Of a stretch of DNA of 64,000 nt, positions 11,383 to 22,402 are shown piece by piece. Position 1 is the first letter of the stretch; every line of letters begins with the position of its first letter. A program made the translations under genes and the position numbers. Source of the DNA: Reticulascus tulasneorum (Eukaryota; Ascomycota; Sordariomycetes; Glomerellales; Reticulascaceae); assembly GCA_001557505.1 (NCBI GenBank), contig LSAX01000005.1:558001-622000 (forward strand), written 5' to 3'. Under the pieces are notes generated by a model, which made no database searches, was not told the DNA's origin, and saw only the letters and a program-made list of their open reading frames with translations.

Positions 11383-12525
11383 CTATCTGAACGCTACTCC
11401 CTGCCTCCTCGTTGTTTTACCCTGTTGCATTTCTTCCACCATGGTATTCAGGTCCTCAAGACCATTTCGAATCTCTACTACCGGCATAATTCCATGCTTC
11501 TCGGTGAATGCGATGGCCTTGCCCATGCGCTGAGGAATGCTCGTGCTTTCTGCCTTGATCTTATAGTTTCCTAATAGAAGATCCATGATATTGGTCTTGA
11601 GCGGGTTCTTGGCAACACCGATGACCATGAGAGTACCCCCAAGCGCAAGACAAGTAGGCGCGGAGACAAATGCAGGATCTGCATTTGTGTATACTGCGAC
11701 GGCTCGACAACCGCCGTTTGTCAGCGTCTTGATATCCCGGGCCCAGTTCGTATTAGTCATGGAGTTGAACACTGCATCGGCGCCCTGTTTCTTCACCTCC
11801 TCGAGATTCGCATCGGCAACGTCGATGCCCACCACCTTCAGGCCCATCGCCTTAGCGTACTGTGTCGCTAGCTGGCCTAGACCGCCGCAACCCACGACAC
11901 CAAACCAATCTCCAGCGGTAAGTTCGCAGCTATCGACCGAGTGGAAAGCGGTTATTCCGGCGCAGAATACCGCGCATGCAGAATCCATGTTCCACTTGCT
12001 TTCGTTGAGGATGACTGCATTGTGGATGTCAACTAATGCGTACTCGGCAAAGAACCCGTCGACAGCAAAACCTTGCAGGAGCTGCTTTCCGGTTTCGCAG
12101 TGGAGATTGTGGATCTGGCATCCAGCACACGTGAAGCAGCACCCGCGAATGTACAGGAAACCCACGGCGTTTCCCACATCAAATCCTTTGCTCATGGTGG
12201 ACGGGTGCATCGATACAATGTGCCCGACGCCCTCATGACCTAAAGTGACGGTTTCAGTGGCTTGCTGAGTGGCGAGAATATCGCTATGGCACAGCGAGGC
12301 TGAGCGTATCTTGACCAGGAATTCGTTGTGCCCAGGCTCTGGGACCGGGATTTCGTTGACAACTACCTTTTTTTGTTTCTGCTCAAGATGTGCGAGGTTA
12401 GATTGATGCCAGCCGCCTTTTGCCAGTACAAAATCTGGAGACATGCGTGGAACTGGGATATTGCTTACCGGGTCCCATTGGCCGGCCTTCATGGTCTTGG
12501 GGATAGTTGGTGCCATTGAACCCAT
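11383..12525 (-). CDS. zinc-dependent medium-chain alcohol dehydrogenase
   Basis: Intronless, 380 aa. Oxidises alcohols to aldehydes or ketones with NAD(P). Catalytic zinc ligands are visible in SLCHSD and GHEGVGH, with a third cysteine in VFCAGITAFHS. The structural-zinc lobe is CFTCAGCQIHNLHC. The cofactor motif is VGCGGLGQLATQ followed by acidic D in GIDVAD, which favours NAD. It is divergent from the aldehyde dehydrogenase across a 1 kb shared promoter, a common pairing for consecutive oxidation of alcohol to acid. It ends GVAFR, with no targeting signal, so it is probably cytosolic. Confidence 0.94.
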   Translation of the reverse strand: MGSMAPTIPKTMKAGQWDPVSNIPVPRMSPDFVLAKGGWHQSNLAHLEQKQKKVVVNEIPVPEPGHNEFLVKIRSASLCHSDILATQQATETVTLGHEGVGHIVSMHPSTMSKGFDVGNAVGFLYIRGCCFTCAGCQIHNLHCETGKQLLQGFAVDGFFAEYALVDIHNAVILNESKWNMDSACAVFCAGITAFHSVDSCELTAGDWFGVVGCGGLGQLATQYAKAMGLKVVGIDVADANLEEVKKQGADAVFNSMTNTNWARDIKTLTNGGCRAVAVYTNADPAFVSAPTCLALGGTLMVIGVAKNPLKTNIMDLLLGNYKIKAESTSIPQRMGKAIAFTEKHGIMPVVEIRNGLEDLNTMVEEMQQGKTTRRQGVAFR

Positions 12526-13550
12526 CGTCGCGATTCAAGTTTGGTGTGGTATAATCAGTTGAAACTCATACGATATGGGACAGCTTGGGGATGATGGATG
12601 TAGAGAGTAATCTCGTGTTCGTAATTATTACAAAAAGGTGCTCTCAAACATCTAGGAGTCCTCGTAGCTGCCTTTTGATGTCTATTGTGTGTTATAGGGG
12701 CCAAGTCCGATAGTTCGGCACTACTCAATCAATTTCCATCCATCCAGCTAAAGAATGCAGCACTGGTAACACGGTACCGGAAGTTTTACTCCTCATTTTG
12801 ATAAGTGCGAAGCTGGGTAGGAAACTGACAACCGACGAGTCCTTCAAAAGGCTTGGGCCGCGGGACATTGACTCGGGAAGCTACGTTGTACAACCTCAAG
12901 CCTGACCCCGCTAAATCAACTCCAACCTACCCCAAAAATGACGAGTTGATCGATCGCCCGGGGTTACCCCACACTCGACAGGGGTTTATGCGGGGTGCAG
13001 TGCAGTGCGTTCGCGAATCTAATAAGGTGTCGCATCATGTACCTACGTAGTGCTACTACAAAGTAACATGCCTAGGTAGTTTGGTGCCGTGTCTGGGAGC
13101 CGCTCCGAGTCAGCTCCTTCAAGTCGCGACCCTCTTCATGACTCGTCGGAAATCGATAGCCACCCCCCTGCCACCCCCTGTGTGCGACTGCTGGTCTACT
13201 TACCCGCCTAGCGTTCCGGAAGCTTCCCGTAGCCACTACACAAAAGATTTTGTGGTAAGGATGACACGGTACTCTATCACCGAGAGGTCTCCAGCCAAGA
13301 AACCCTGAAGCAGTTGGCGGCAGACCAGCATCGAGATACGGGGGCGGGCTGTCTTGGCTTGCCTACCTAGGCCACTTCCGTAGAGTGGGGTGGCGGCCTT
13401 TCGTGTAATGGGCCATTGCACGGCAAGTTGCTGAAATATGCCTATCTTGTCTATCCCAGGGACAGATAGTCCATAGGAAAGGATCTTTATCAGCACTTCA
13501 GATTTCACTCCGTATTAGTAGCACTTCGTCATCGGTCAACCACAAGCAAT
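12526..13550. promoter_or_regulatory. divergent intergenic region, alcohol / aldehyde dehydrogenase
   Basis: A 1.0 kb region between two outward-facing start codons. It contains CGGTACCG (12772-12779), the palindrome GGGGTTACCCC (12960-12970), and ACCCCGC in both orientations (12905-12911 and 12990-12996). These GC-rich boxes resemble sites used by zinc-cluster or C2H2 regulators. CCTAGG-type motifs lie at 13071 and 13361. Regulation is inferred, not shown. Confidence 0.5.
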
Positions 13551-15176
13551 ATGACTTCACTTGGAGCCTCCCTAAAAGAAGCCGTGAATGGCAGCAAGTC
13601 AAGCTTTCCTTGGAGCAAGAGCAATCTTCCCAAGCAGTTGTTCATCAATAACGAGGCAAGTTTCATCTACAATAACGTGCCAATGGCGAGAATCTAACAG
13701 CACAAAGTTCGTGGATTCCAAGAGCAGCAAGAAGCTTGAGATCTTCAACCCGAAGGATGGCTCGCCACTAGCCGACGATGTTGCACTTGCTGGGGAGCTC
13801 GACGTGGATGCAGCGGTTGCTGCAGCTGAAGCCGCATTCGTAACATGGAGGAAAACGCCCCCCAACGTTCGAAGAGACCTTATGCTGAAATTGGCCGACC
13901 TCATCGAGGAGAATGGCAAGGCCCTGGCCGAGTTGACCAGGTTATCTCTTGGTGCTCCTTTCGGCTCATTCGGCTCATTCGAAATCAACCTCGCTGCCGA
14001 AAGCTTCAAATACTTCTCCGGCTGGACAGATAAGTTTCCAGGAGAGATGTACCCTCAGGAGGACGGTTTTATGAAGATTGTCAGAAATGAGCCACTTGGT
14101 GTCACCTGTGGCATAATTCCCTGGAATGGTCCTATGGGCAACGTGGGCATGAAGGCCGGGCCAGCGCTTGCTACCGGCAACTGTTTCATCTTGAAGCCCT
14201 CGGAGAAAACACCTTTTGCCGCACTCGCACTTGGCAGCCTCATCAAGCAGGCTGGGTTCCCGCCTGGTGTGTTCCAGGTCATTTCGGGTGACGGCAGCAC
14301 GGGCGCGCTGCTCGCTAGCCATATGAAGGTTCGCAAGGTGAGCTTCACTGGTTCCACCGCCACTGGCCGAAAGATTCAGGAGATGGCCGCCAAGAGCAAC
14401 TTGAAGAGAGTTACTCTCGAGCTTGGTGGGAAGAGTCCCGCTGTTGTTTTCGATGACTGTAATCTCGAGAATGCGATCACATGGTGTGCCAATGCAATCA
14501 CAGCGAATACTGGCCAAGTCTGCTTTGCCGCAAGCAGGGTCTACGTCCAGGAGGGGATATACGATAAGTTCGTTGTAGGGTACAAGAAAGCGATGGAAGA
14601 GAAGGCAAAAGGTGCTGGAGATCCAGACGCCGAAGAGACTACACTCGGGCCACTCGTCGATAAGGCACAATTTGACCGAGTGAGTGGCTTTATTGAACGG
14701 GGCCAACAAGGCCAGGGAACTCTTATTGTCGGTGGAGGCAGAATTGGAGATAAGGTATGAGCTTGTACAGGCGAGATCCTGGTTGCTCGCAGTCGACTAA
14801 CTTATATTCTCAGGGATACTACATCCAGCCCACAGTCTTCGAAAACGTTGCGCAAGATGCAGAGATTTGTACACAGGAGATCTTTGGCCCCGTGTCGATT
14901 CTCAATAAGTTCAAGACGGAGGAGGAGATCATCGCCAAGGCAAATGACACCAATTTTGGTCTCATGGCGGGCGTCTTCACCCAGGACATCAACAAAGCCA
15001 TGAGGGTTGCTGCTGATATCGACAGTGGCATGGTTGGGATCAACTGCGTGAGCTTATGCTTCCTTACTGCACCATTTGGCGGCAGCAAGGAGAGTGGATC
15101 TGGTCGTGAAAATGCCATCAACGCTCTTAGAATGTTCACGGAACCGAAGACGGTGATGATCAATCTTACATACTAG
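13551..15176 (+). CDS. NAD(P)-dependent aldehyde dehydrogenase
   Basis: Oxidises an aldehyde to a carboxylic acid. Exons 13551-13655, 13708-14754 and 14814-15176 give 504 aa, normal for the family. The catalytic glutamate is in LELGGKSP and the catalytic cysteine in GQVCFAAS; cofactor-loop residues FTGSTATG are present. The first intron begins GCAAGT and ends AAAG, so it is a GC-AG intron; it restores the family-typical INNE-FVDSK joint and contains CTAAC. A 9-base direct duplication near 13963-13981 creates a GSFGSF repeat in the protein. The C-terminus (NLTY) has no targeting signal. Paired divergently with the alcohol dehydrogenase. Confidence 0.94.
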
Positions 15177-15402
15177 GTACAAAACGAGGATGAGGATGTG
15201 GATGAATGTAGTGTCGGCAAGCTTTTATTTCATGAGCGGATGAAGCCGCGATTTGTTCACAGCGTGAGACTTTGTATATATTTAAGAGTACGGACAGATA
15301 GCCAATATATCTTTCTGTAAGATAGTTTCATTGTCATCATGCCTAATGTGCTATATCTACATGTTCGATCAGGAAATTCCAAGTCCCTGTCAACCTCCAC
15401 TT

Positions 15403-16424
15403 TCATAGTCTGGACATTCTACCAGATGCGAGCCGTGCTCCACCATCGACAGAGATGTCAACACCGTTGCTGATTAGATTTTAGCACGTGGCACATGAAT
15501 TTCCGGGGATCAAACTTACACGTATTTTCCGGCTGGTGCGCAAAGAAAGACTGCAACACCAGCGATGTCTTCGGCATCACCCAACCTGCCCATCGGATTA
15601 TCCTTGCTCAGCTCTTCGATGCCCCCAAGATTGTTTATTAGGCCTTGAGCTAGCTTAGAAGGGAAGAAACCCGGAGCAATCACATTCGACGTGATGTTTC
15701 TAGGGCCGAGTTCGACGGCGAAGTTTCGCGCCAGGTGCTGTGCATCGGCATTTGTTAGTCTTCCAGAAAGAAAACCTTGCTCAGCAGGGCGCCAACTCAC
15801 ATTAACAGCAGCCTTTGATGCAGAGTACATGATAGTTCCATGCTCGCCTACATGAGGTACGTTATTCCCTGCCGTGGAGCTGATAATGAGCACTCTCGCG
15901 GGGTCATCTTTGGATGCGCCTTCCTCCATCAGAGGCAGTGACCTGGAGTTTGGATGTTAGCAACTCGTGATCTGCTTTGTCTGAATCAAGCAAACTAACT
16001 TCTGTACCAGCTCAAAGACGCCTCGGACATTTAGGTCTAGAATCTTGACCGAACTGCTTGGAGGTGCGTCCTCGAATTTGGACCCCCAAGCTGCGCCAGC
16101 GTTGCAAACCAAGATATTGAGGCCCTTGCTGCCAACATGGCTCTTTACTTCGCTGATTAGCTGGACGATTCCCTGGGATTCTGCAACGTTGGCAGCAATT
16201 CCGACTGCACGGCCACGAATTCCCGGGAGAGCGTTCAGCTTCTCGATTGCCTGGTCGATCCCCTGCTCGCCAGCGCGTTTTCGTGCAGTAATGATGACGA
16301 GAGAGCAGCCTGAGAGTAGAAATGCAGTTGCCATGTGCAGGCCTAAGCCGCGAGATCCTCCGGTAACGAGGGCAGTTTTACCATCTAGTGAAAAAGAGGA
16401 TCGAAAGTTTCGTAAATCGGACAT
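15403..16424 (-). CDS. peroxisomal-type short-chain dehydrogenase/reductase
   Basis: Classical SDR, 283 aa, in four exons (16000-16424, 15801-15942, 15520-15737, 15403-15469). The cofactor motif TGGSRGLG lies near residue 22, the NAG strand motif is CNAGAAWG, and the active site has serine in IISSTAG and YSASK. The C-terminus reads GRMSRL; SRL is a canonical PTS1, so a peroxisomal location is predicted. It is divergent from the acyl-CoA ligase, which also ends in a PTS1. A 3-hydroxyacyl-CoA dehydrogenase-like or alcohol/ketone step in the peroxisome fits, but the substrate cannot be read from sequence. Confidence 0.92.
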
Positions 16425-17222
16425 GATGTCGTCTTTGATGAGAGAGGCTCGAGAGGGACAACTGCGCGCAAGTAGCTTATGCTGGAAGTGCTTGACGTAC
16501 TCGGTAACGAATTAATTGAGCGCAAGGGGCATTAGAAGCACACATTCGGAAATGCTTCATAGTAACATTATCTTCTACCCCAGCAATGGAATGAAGGCTG
16601 GACTAGGGCGGTTGACCGTGTGCCAGAACTTTTCCGTGGCTAATTCCAACTGCCACACGTGTAACTCATCCATGGTCGGCCACGGTCTGTTGCTCCAGGT
16701 GCTACGTCCACTGAACGAACTTGGGTTACCTGCCTAGGTAGTCTAGGTACCTTAGGTGGTAATATCCTTAATTGCCGGGTAGGTAAGTTAGTCGCTGCAG
16801 ATGCATGTGTCGGTTGCGGGCACCAAGGTACCTACTTGGTGTGGTGCTGGTGCTATTGAACTGGCAGCCCGCTGTCCAGCCGAAGCTCGCCTTTCTCCAG
16901 CGGCTCTCATGAGCACTTTAGGGTTCATGAGCCAGCAACTAGCGCTGGGAAAGTTGCCAACCGCAGCTGCCCCCCCGCACGGCTAAGACTCTGGTCGCTG
17001 CCGAGGGAAGACACGGCCAAGGATACGGACTCGGATTTCCTATTCGGTCCATGGCTATACCCAATGAGAAACCTAAGGTAGGCATGCAACTATTTCACGA
17101 TATACATGGACCGTGGGGCCTGGGTTGGTAAATTTCTCTTTGGTCTCTTCTGTCACTGCAGTTCCTCTTTATTCATGCAGTCCTTCTGACCGCCCACGAT
17201 ACCATTAAGTTACCCCGCCAAA
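16425..17222. promoter_or_regulatory. divergent intergenic region, SDR / acyl-CoA ligase
   Basis: 798 bases between outward-facing start codons of two PTS1-bearing enzymes. It contains a dense CCTAGGTA/CTAGGTACC cluster (16732-16752). TTACCCCGCC (17210-17219) lies just before the ligase ATG, in its leader. No gene is seen. Confidence 0.5.
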
Positions 17223-19076
17223 ATGGTCTTCACATCGCCCTACCCTTCGCTGAACATACCAAAAACGAACCTTCTATCGTACCTCTTCCCTCCGAATACG
17301 CAACCGCAGGAAGAGCCATTGTGGTTTGACAGCAAAGATGAGAGAAACAACCTCTCGCCAAAAGAATTGCTGCAATGGGTGAAACGCCTTTCGTTCGGCC
17401 TTGAGAGGCTCGGCCTACGACAAGGCGACGTGGTGATGATATGCACTCCGAATCAGATCTTCGTACCGGTCGCGTATCTTGGAATTGTTGGCGCTGGGTG
17501 CATTTTCAGCGGCGCAAATCCCGCTTATACAGTACCTGGTGAGTTCTCTCAAGATTTTGGGTCCATTGGACCTATATGCAAAGTTCGTGGCGAGACTGAC
17601 AAGAAGCAGAGCTGGTCCATCAAATGACAAACACCACGGCGACGGTTGTTCTTGTTCATCCCGACCACCTCAAGCCAGTCCTCGCAGCCGCCGACAAGGC
17701 CGGCATCCCCAGGAGCCGAATCTTCCAATTTTCAGATACGGAGAACAAAGCCCGCAGTGGCATTCCCGATTGGAGATCTATGGTTGGCACGCCAGCACAA
17801 GGGGACTCGTACCACTGGCCCGAATTCACCCCTCAGGAAGCCTCTGCCACAGTCGCAACCATCAACTACAGCTCTGGCACCACGGGACTTCCGAAAGGGG
17901 TTTGTGTTTCTCATCACAATCTCATAGCAAATGTCGAGCAGACCATCTTCATGCGATATGCTCACAAACCATACCCATTCGAGTCGCGCCCACAAGAACG
18001 ATGGCTTGGATTCTTGCCCCTGTATCATGCTTATGGGCAACTTTACACCATTTTAATGGCGATCAAGCTGAAGGTGCCTATTTACGTCATGAAGGAATTC
18101 AGGTACGAAGACTTTCTTTTCACTATTGGGAGATACAGGATTACAAGCCTTCAAATTGCGCCTCCAATCCTGGTCATGCTGTCAAAACGTGCAGAGACAG
18201 CTCGTTTCGATCTCTCAAGCGTCAAGGATGTACTTTGCGGTGCAGCGCCTCTATCCAGAGAGCTTCAAAATGAATGTCAGAAGCGATTCAAGATGCAAAT
18301 AAACCAAGGTTGGGGAATGACAGAAGTAACTTGCGGCGCAATTCACGTACCCGGCGGAGTCAAAGACGACACCGGCAGCGTCGGGAGGCTGGATCCGAAT
18401 TGCGAATGTAAACTCGTCGATGACGACGGCAAGGAGGTTGGCATCGACCAACCCGGCGAAATGTGCGTGAGAGGGCCTAATATATGCCTTCGGTACTGGA
18501 GAAACGAAGAAGCAACGAAGGAATGTCTCGACGAGGATGGATGGCTAAAGACCGGAGACATTGCAGTATGTAACAATGACGGCTACTTCTGGATCGTGGA
18601 CCGAAAGAAGGTGAGTTGTCAGTGTGAGCTGTTGACAAATGCTGCTAACTCGGCCTCTGCAGGAGCTCATAAAGGTCAATGCACTGCAAGTTGCCCCTGC
18701 GGAGCTAGAAGCGGCACTTTTGGAGAATGATCATGTTGCCGATGCTGCAGTTGTGGGAATCACCATGTATGCCCCCTTGAGATTACTAGACCCGCCCTTG
18801 ACTCGAAACTAATCGTTCCCTAGCAACGGCGACGAGTGGCCGCGAGCCTACGTGGTTATACAAGAAGCGTCCAGAAACAAAGTTAAACCACAGGATATCC
18901 AGCTGTGGATGAAATCTCGGCTTGCTAAGCACAAGTGGCTCGTCGGTGGCGTTGTGTTTATTGATGAGGTACCGAAACTGGCAAGCGGAAAGATACAGCG
19001 CAAGACGATGCGGGAATGGGCGAAGCGAGACGCGGCGATGATTGAGAAAGAACAAGCCCCAAGAGCAAGACTATAA
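17223..19076 (+). CDS. 4CL-like acyl-CoA/aryl-CoA ligase with PTS1
   Basis: Adenylate-forming enzyme that activates a carboxylic acid as acyl-AMP and then the CoA thioester. Exons 17223-17538, 17610-18610, 18663-18766 and 18824-19076 give 557 aa. The P-loop-like AMP-binding motif is YSSGTTGLPKG, followed by the adenylation motif GWGMTE, the hinge aspartate in WLKTGD and the catalytic lysine in PKLASGKIQRK. The extreme C-terminus is PRARL; ARL fits the PTS1 consensus, as in most fungal and plant 4CL-like peroxisomal ligases. It sits back to back with the PTS1-bearing SDR. It probably commits the acid product of the pathway to peroxisomal beta-oxidation (inference). Confidence 0.94.
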
Positions 19077-20472
19077 TAGAGTATATAAGAGATTCGACCT
19101 CATTTTCGGTTTACACGTTTAGGTGATCACAGCATCATATTGGTCTGATTTAGTGGCATGGTTTTATGAACTGTGTCTAGCAGCCATGACCAGTTAGTGG
19201 CAGCAGGGTCCTACGCCTGCTTTTGCAGATATTTGTATATACACCCACACAGAGGATATGGTATGCACGCATGGACTCGGGCTTTTGACAACATCCGTCA
19301 CTTGATTTCTGAGGCTCTGAAAGAAGACTCAGTAACCCTGTACGTAGTTCCAACCAGGTCTTAATATGACGAAAACCGTGATAGTCTCCGAGACACACAT
19401 CCTACAGCAGACACTTGGCTCTGTGGCTCTCACAAGCCCCAAACACAATGAGGTGTGGTGGGGTGAGGGGAGAGAGGGGGGGGGGAAGGTTCCCCAAATT
19501 TTCTCCTCAGACATGTCGGTTGACCTTTCCCGAACCCCAAAGCCATGGATCAGCGTCCCCGGTCGCTCCCCCCGCTTTCCCCACGGATCCACCACAGCAT
19601 CTTTGCGGCCCCCACACTCAGAATCATGCCGCGACTCGCTCTCCCAATCTCTACCTCGTTGCATACCACTAATGACTCATGAGGCAACCTTCAAACCAAA
19701 TTTGCTCATGGTATCCGATTTTAACTTCCCCTGCCCAGTTCGCCGGCCTTCGCCACCCGTCGGTTGATCATTGACATGCTATCCTTTAGTCCCGGGCTAA
19801 GAGGACGCAGAGAGCGCCCCCCCGGCCATAAAATTAGCTACATCCACGGTACTACTGCATACCTGCGGTGCTAGTGGCATCATATGGTTGAAGCCTAGGC
19901 CATTGAATAAGGTAGACTGGCGAGATCTTGGGCATCCCATACCCATTTGTGTGGACCTGATTGGCAACCAGCCCTGTGCTCTCCTAGACCGAGTCATGCG
20001 AACCTCAAGTCGAACTACACGTGCCTGTTACATCGGCACGACCTGACTCAGGAAGCCCCAATTGCGTGGCCAGTCTTGACACTCTGGATAGCAACGCCAG
20101 GCGTGTCTGGGCTATTCTGATCAAATGGACCACATTCTTTCCAGGAAACCCCCGCCTGGTGCCGGCACGAGTGTAGCGTTATCCGGGGTCGGTCCAAAGC
20201 GCGCGTGGTCTTCAAGTGAAGCATGGCGTGCCTAGTGGTAGCCGGACAATGGGATATGTCCTGTACTAGGCTGGATATGTGATTTCCGATTGTCGTCTCT
20301 CTAGTCTCATCTAGCTCACTGTGTCTCCTCCAGCCTGCCTTTATTTATATTATAGACCTGGCTTAGGTTGGGCTGCAAAAATCCTCCATTACATTCTCTC
20401 TTCCAGCAATATTTTCTCTCTCGAAATTGTCTGCCCTATCTCATTCTTCCCTTGCAGATCCACCTCTGGATC
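19077..20472. other. gene-free stretch before the second BVMO
   Basis: 1.4 kb between two co-oriented genes, with no frame showing family motifs. A run of G (19471-19486) and GC-rich boxes including CCGGGGT (20183-20189) occur. It presumably contains the ligase 3' region and the BVMO promoter. Confidence 0.5.
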
Positions 20473-22402
20473 ATGGCTGATCTTCTTCTACCCGATACCA
20501 TGCATGCGGGAAACCGCGATGCCTCCAGAAGGCTCGCTGGTCCCGTTCACGCAGAACGGCATGTTCGTGTTATCTGTGTTGGTGCTGGAGCCTCCGGACT
20601 ACTGCTGGCATACAAACTGCAAAAACACTTCAACAACTTTTCTCTCACAGTATATGAGAAAAACCCTGCGGTTGCTGGCACATGGTATGAGAACAAATAT
20701 CCTGGGTACGTGCCTTTCTGTCCTTTACTTCCCCTTTTCCCAACTTTCCTGCATGCAATCCTCATAAGATACAACGCTGATACCCTGGGACCCTGGCAGA
20801 TGCGCTTGTGACGTTCCATCACACAACTACACCTGGAGCTTCGAACCTAAGCTTGACTGGTCTGCTGTATACCCACCAGCGAAGGAGATCTTCGAGTATT
20901 TCGAGGGTTTTGCAACGAAGTATGGCCTGCATCAGTACATTAAAACCCAGCACCAGGTGATTGGTGCATATTGGGATAACAAAGACGGCGGCTATGACGT
21001 GAAAATTAAGGATGTGGCGAACGGGCAGGTTATTAGCGATCATTGCGACGTTCTCATCAACGCTGGCGGCATCCTCAATAACTGGAAATGGCCTGCTATT
21101 CCTGGGCTGGATAAGTACAAGGGGACTTTGCTGCACACTGCCAACTGGGACGACTCAGTATCCCTTGAGGGCAAACATGTTGGCTTGATTGGCAATGGGT
21201 AAGTCTTCGTAGTCTACAAACCGAGGTTTGATGGCTAACTTCAGCTCAGCTCCTCTGGCATTCAGGTTCTCCCAGCCATTCGAGAGACATGTGCGAAGGT
21301 CACCACATTCATTCGAGAGCCAACTTGGGTCTCTCCAGTCCAAGGGCTCGAGCAACATTTATTCACCCCTCAAGAAAAGCAAACTTTTGTTCAAAAACCT
21401 GGGGCGCTTCTTGACTATCGCAAGGACGTCGAGACAGGCCTCAATGGCCAGTTTGGCCTCTTCCTCAAAAATAACAAGATCAACGACGACACGCGCACCT
21501 ACATGCTAGAGCAGATGAAGGAGAAGCTCGGCAATCCTTACCTCGAAGGGAAGCTGATTCCGGAATGGAGCGTCGGTTGCCGTCGGTTGACGCCCGGCGT
21601 CAATTATCTCGAGTCGCTGACGAAACCAAATGTCGAGGTCGTGTACGGGGAGATAACTGGCGTCACTGAGAAGGGATGTCTCTGTGACGATGGGAAAGAG
21701 TACCCAGTGGATGTTCTCATCTGCGCGACTGGCTTCGACACATCCTTCCGGCCAAGATTCCCGGTTGTCGCACCCAATGGTGAAAACTTGCAGGACGCGT
21801 GGGCGACGAACCCCGAGTCCTACCTTGGTATGGCTGCGGCTGGCTTCCCCAACTACTTCATCTTCCTCGGCCCCAACTGTCCCATAGGCAACGGGCCAGT
21901 GTTGTCGGCCATTGAGGCGCAGGCCGACTGGATGCTCAAGGTCATCGACCGCTACCAGACCAACAATATTGTCCAGTTTGCGCCGAAAGCGGAGGCGGTC
22001 CGTGATTTTATCGAGTTTAAGGAACGGTTCATGACTCAAACCGTATGGGCTGATCCTTGTCGATCGTGGTACAAACCCAGGGCAGATGGGCCCGTTGTCG
22101 CTTTGTGGCCAGGTTCGACTCTCCACTACATAGAAACCATCAAGGAAGTTCGATTCGACGACATGGAGATCAAATACTCCGGCAATCGATTTGCATGGTT
22201 GGGCAACGGATATTCTCAAACGGAGCTTGACGACACCGCAGACTGGGCTTACTATATTCGTGAGAAGGATGATGATCAACCGCTCACTACGTCTGGCAAG
22301 AGGAAGGTGCTGTCAAAGAGTGGCACGGTGACGGGCCGAGGAATGGTGAGCTTCAGTGGCAAGCCTCCGCCAGAACAACATCAGGAACAGGCCAGGCTAT
22401 GA
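20473..22402 (+). CDS. type I Baeyer-Villiger monooxygenase (second copy) with PTS1-like end
   Basis: FAD/NADPH Baeyer-Villiger monooxygenase, 594 aa in three exons (20473-20705, 20800-21198, 21250-22402). The FAD motif is GAGASG; the fingerprint is YKGTLLHTANWD, matching FxGxxxHxxxWD except F to Y; the second Rossmann motif is GNGSSG. An intron falls at the conserved YPG/CACD joint, the same place as the intron in the first copy, supporting common descent. The C-terminus is EQARL, and ARL fits PTS1; the last 60 residues are Lys/Ser/Pro/Gln-rich and beyond the catalytic fold. A peroxisomal BVMO would be unusual. It may act on a CoA-linked or peroxisomally produced ketone (inference). Confidence 0.94.

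Noticed and set aside
11585..12238. 217-codon plus-strand open frame
   Set aside because: Antisense shadow of the alcohol dehydrogenase.
13975..14709. 244-codon minus-strand open frame
   Set aside because: Antisense shadow of the aldehyde dehydrogenase.
17479..18273. 264-codon plus-strand open frame overlapping the CoA ligase
   Set aside because: Out-of-frame shadow; the other frame carries all adenylation motifs.
21506..22279. 257-codon minus-strand open frame
   Set aside because: Antisense shadow of the last exon of the second BVMO.
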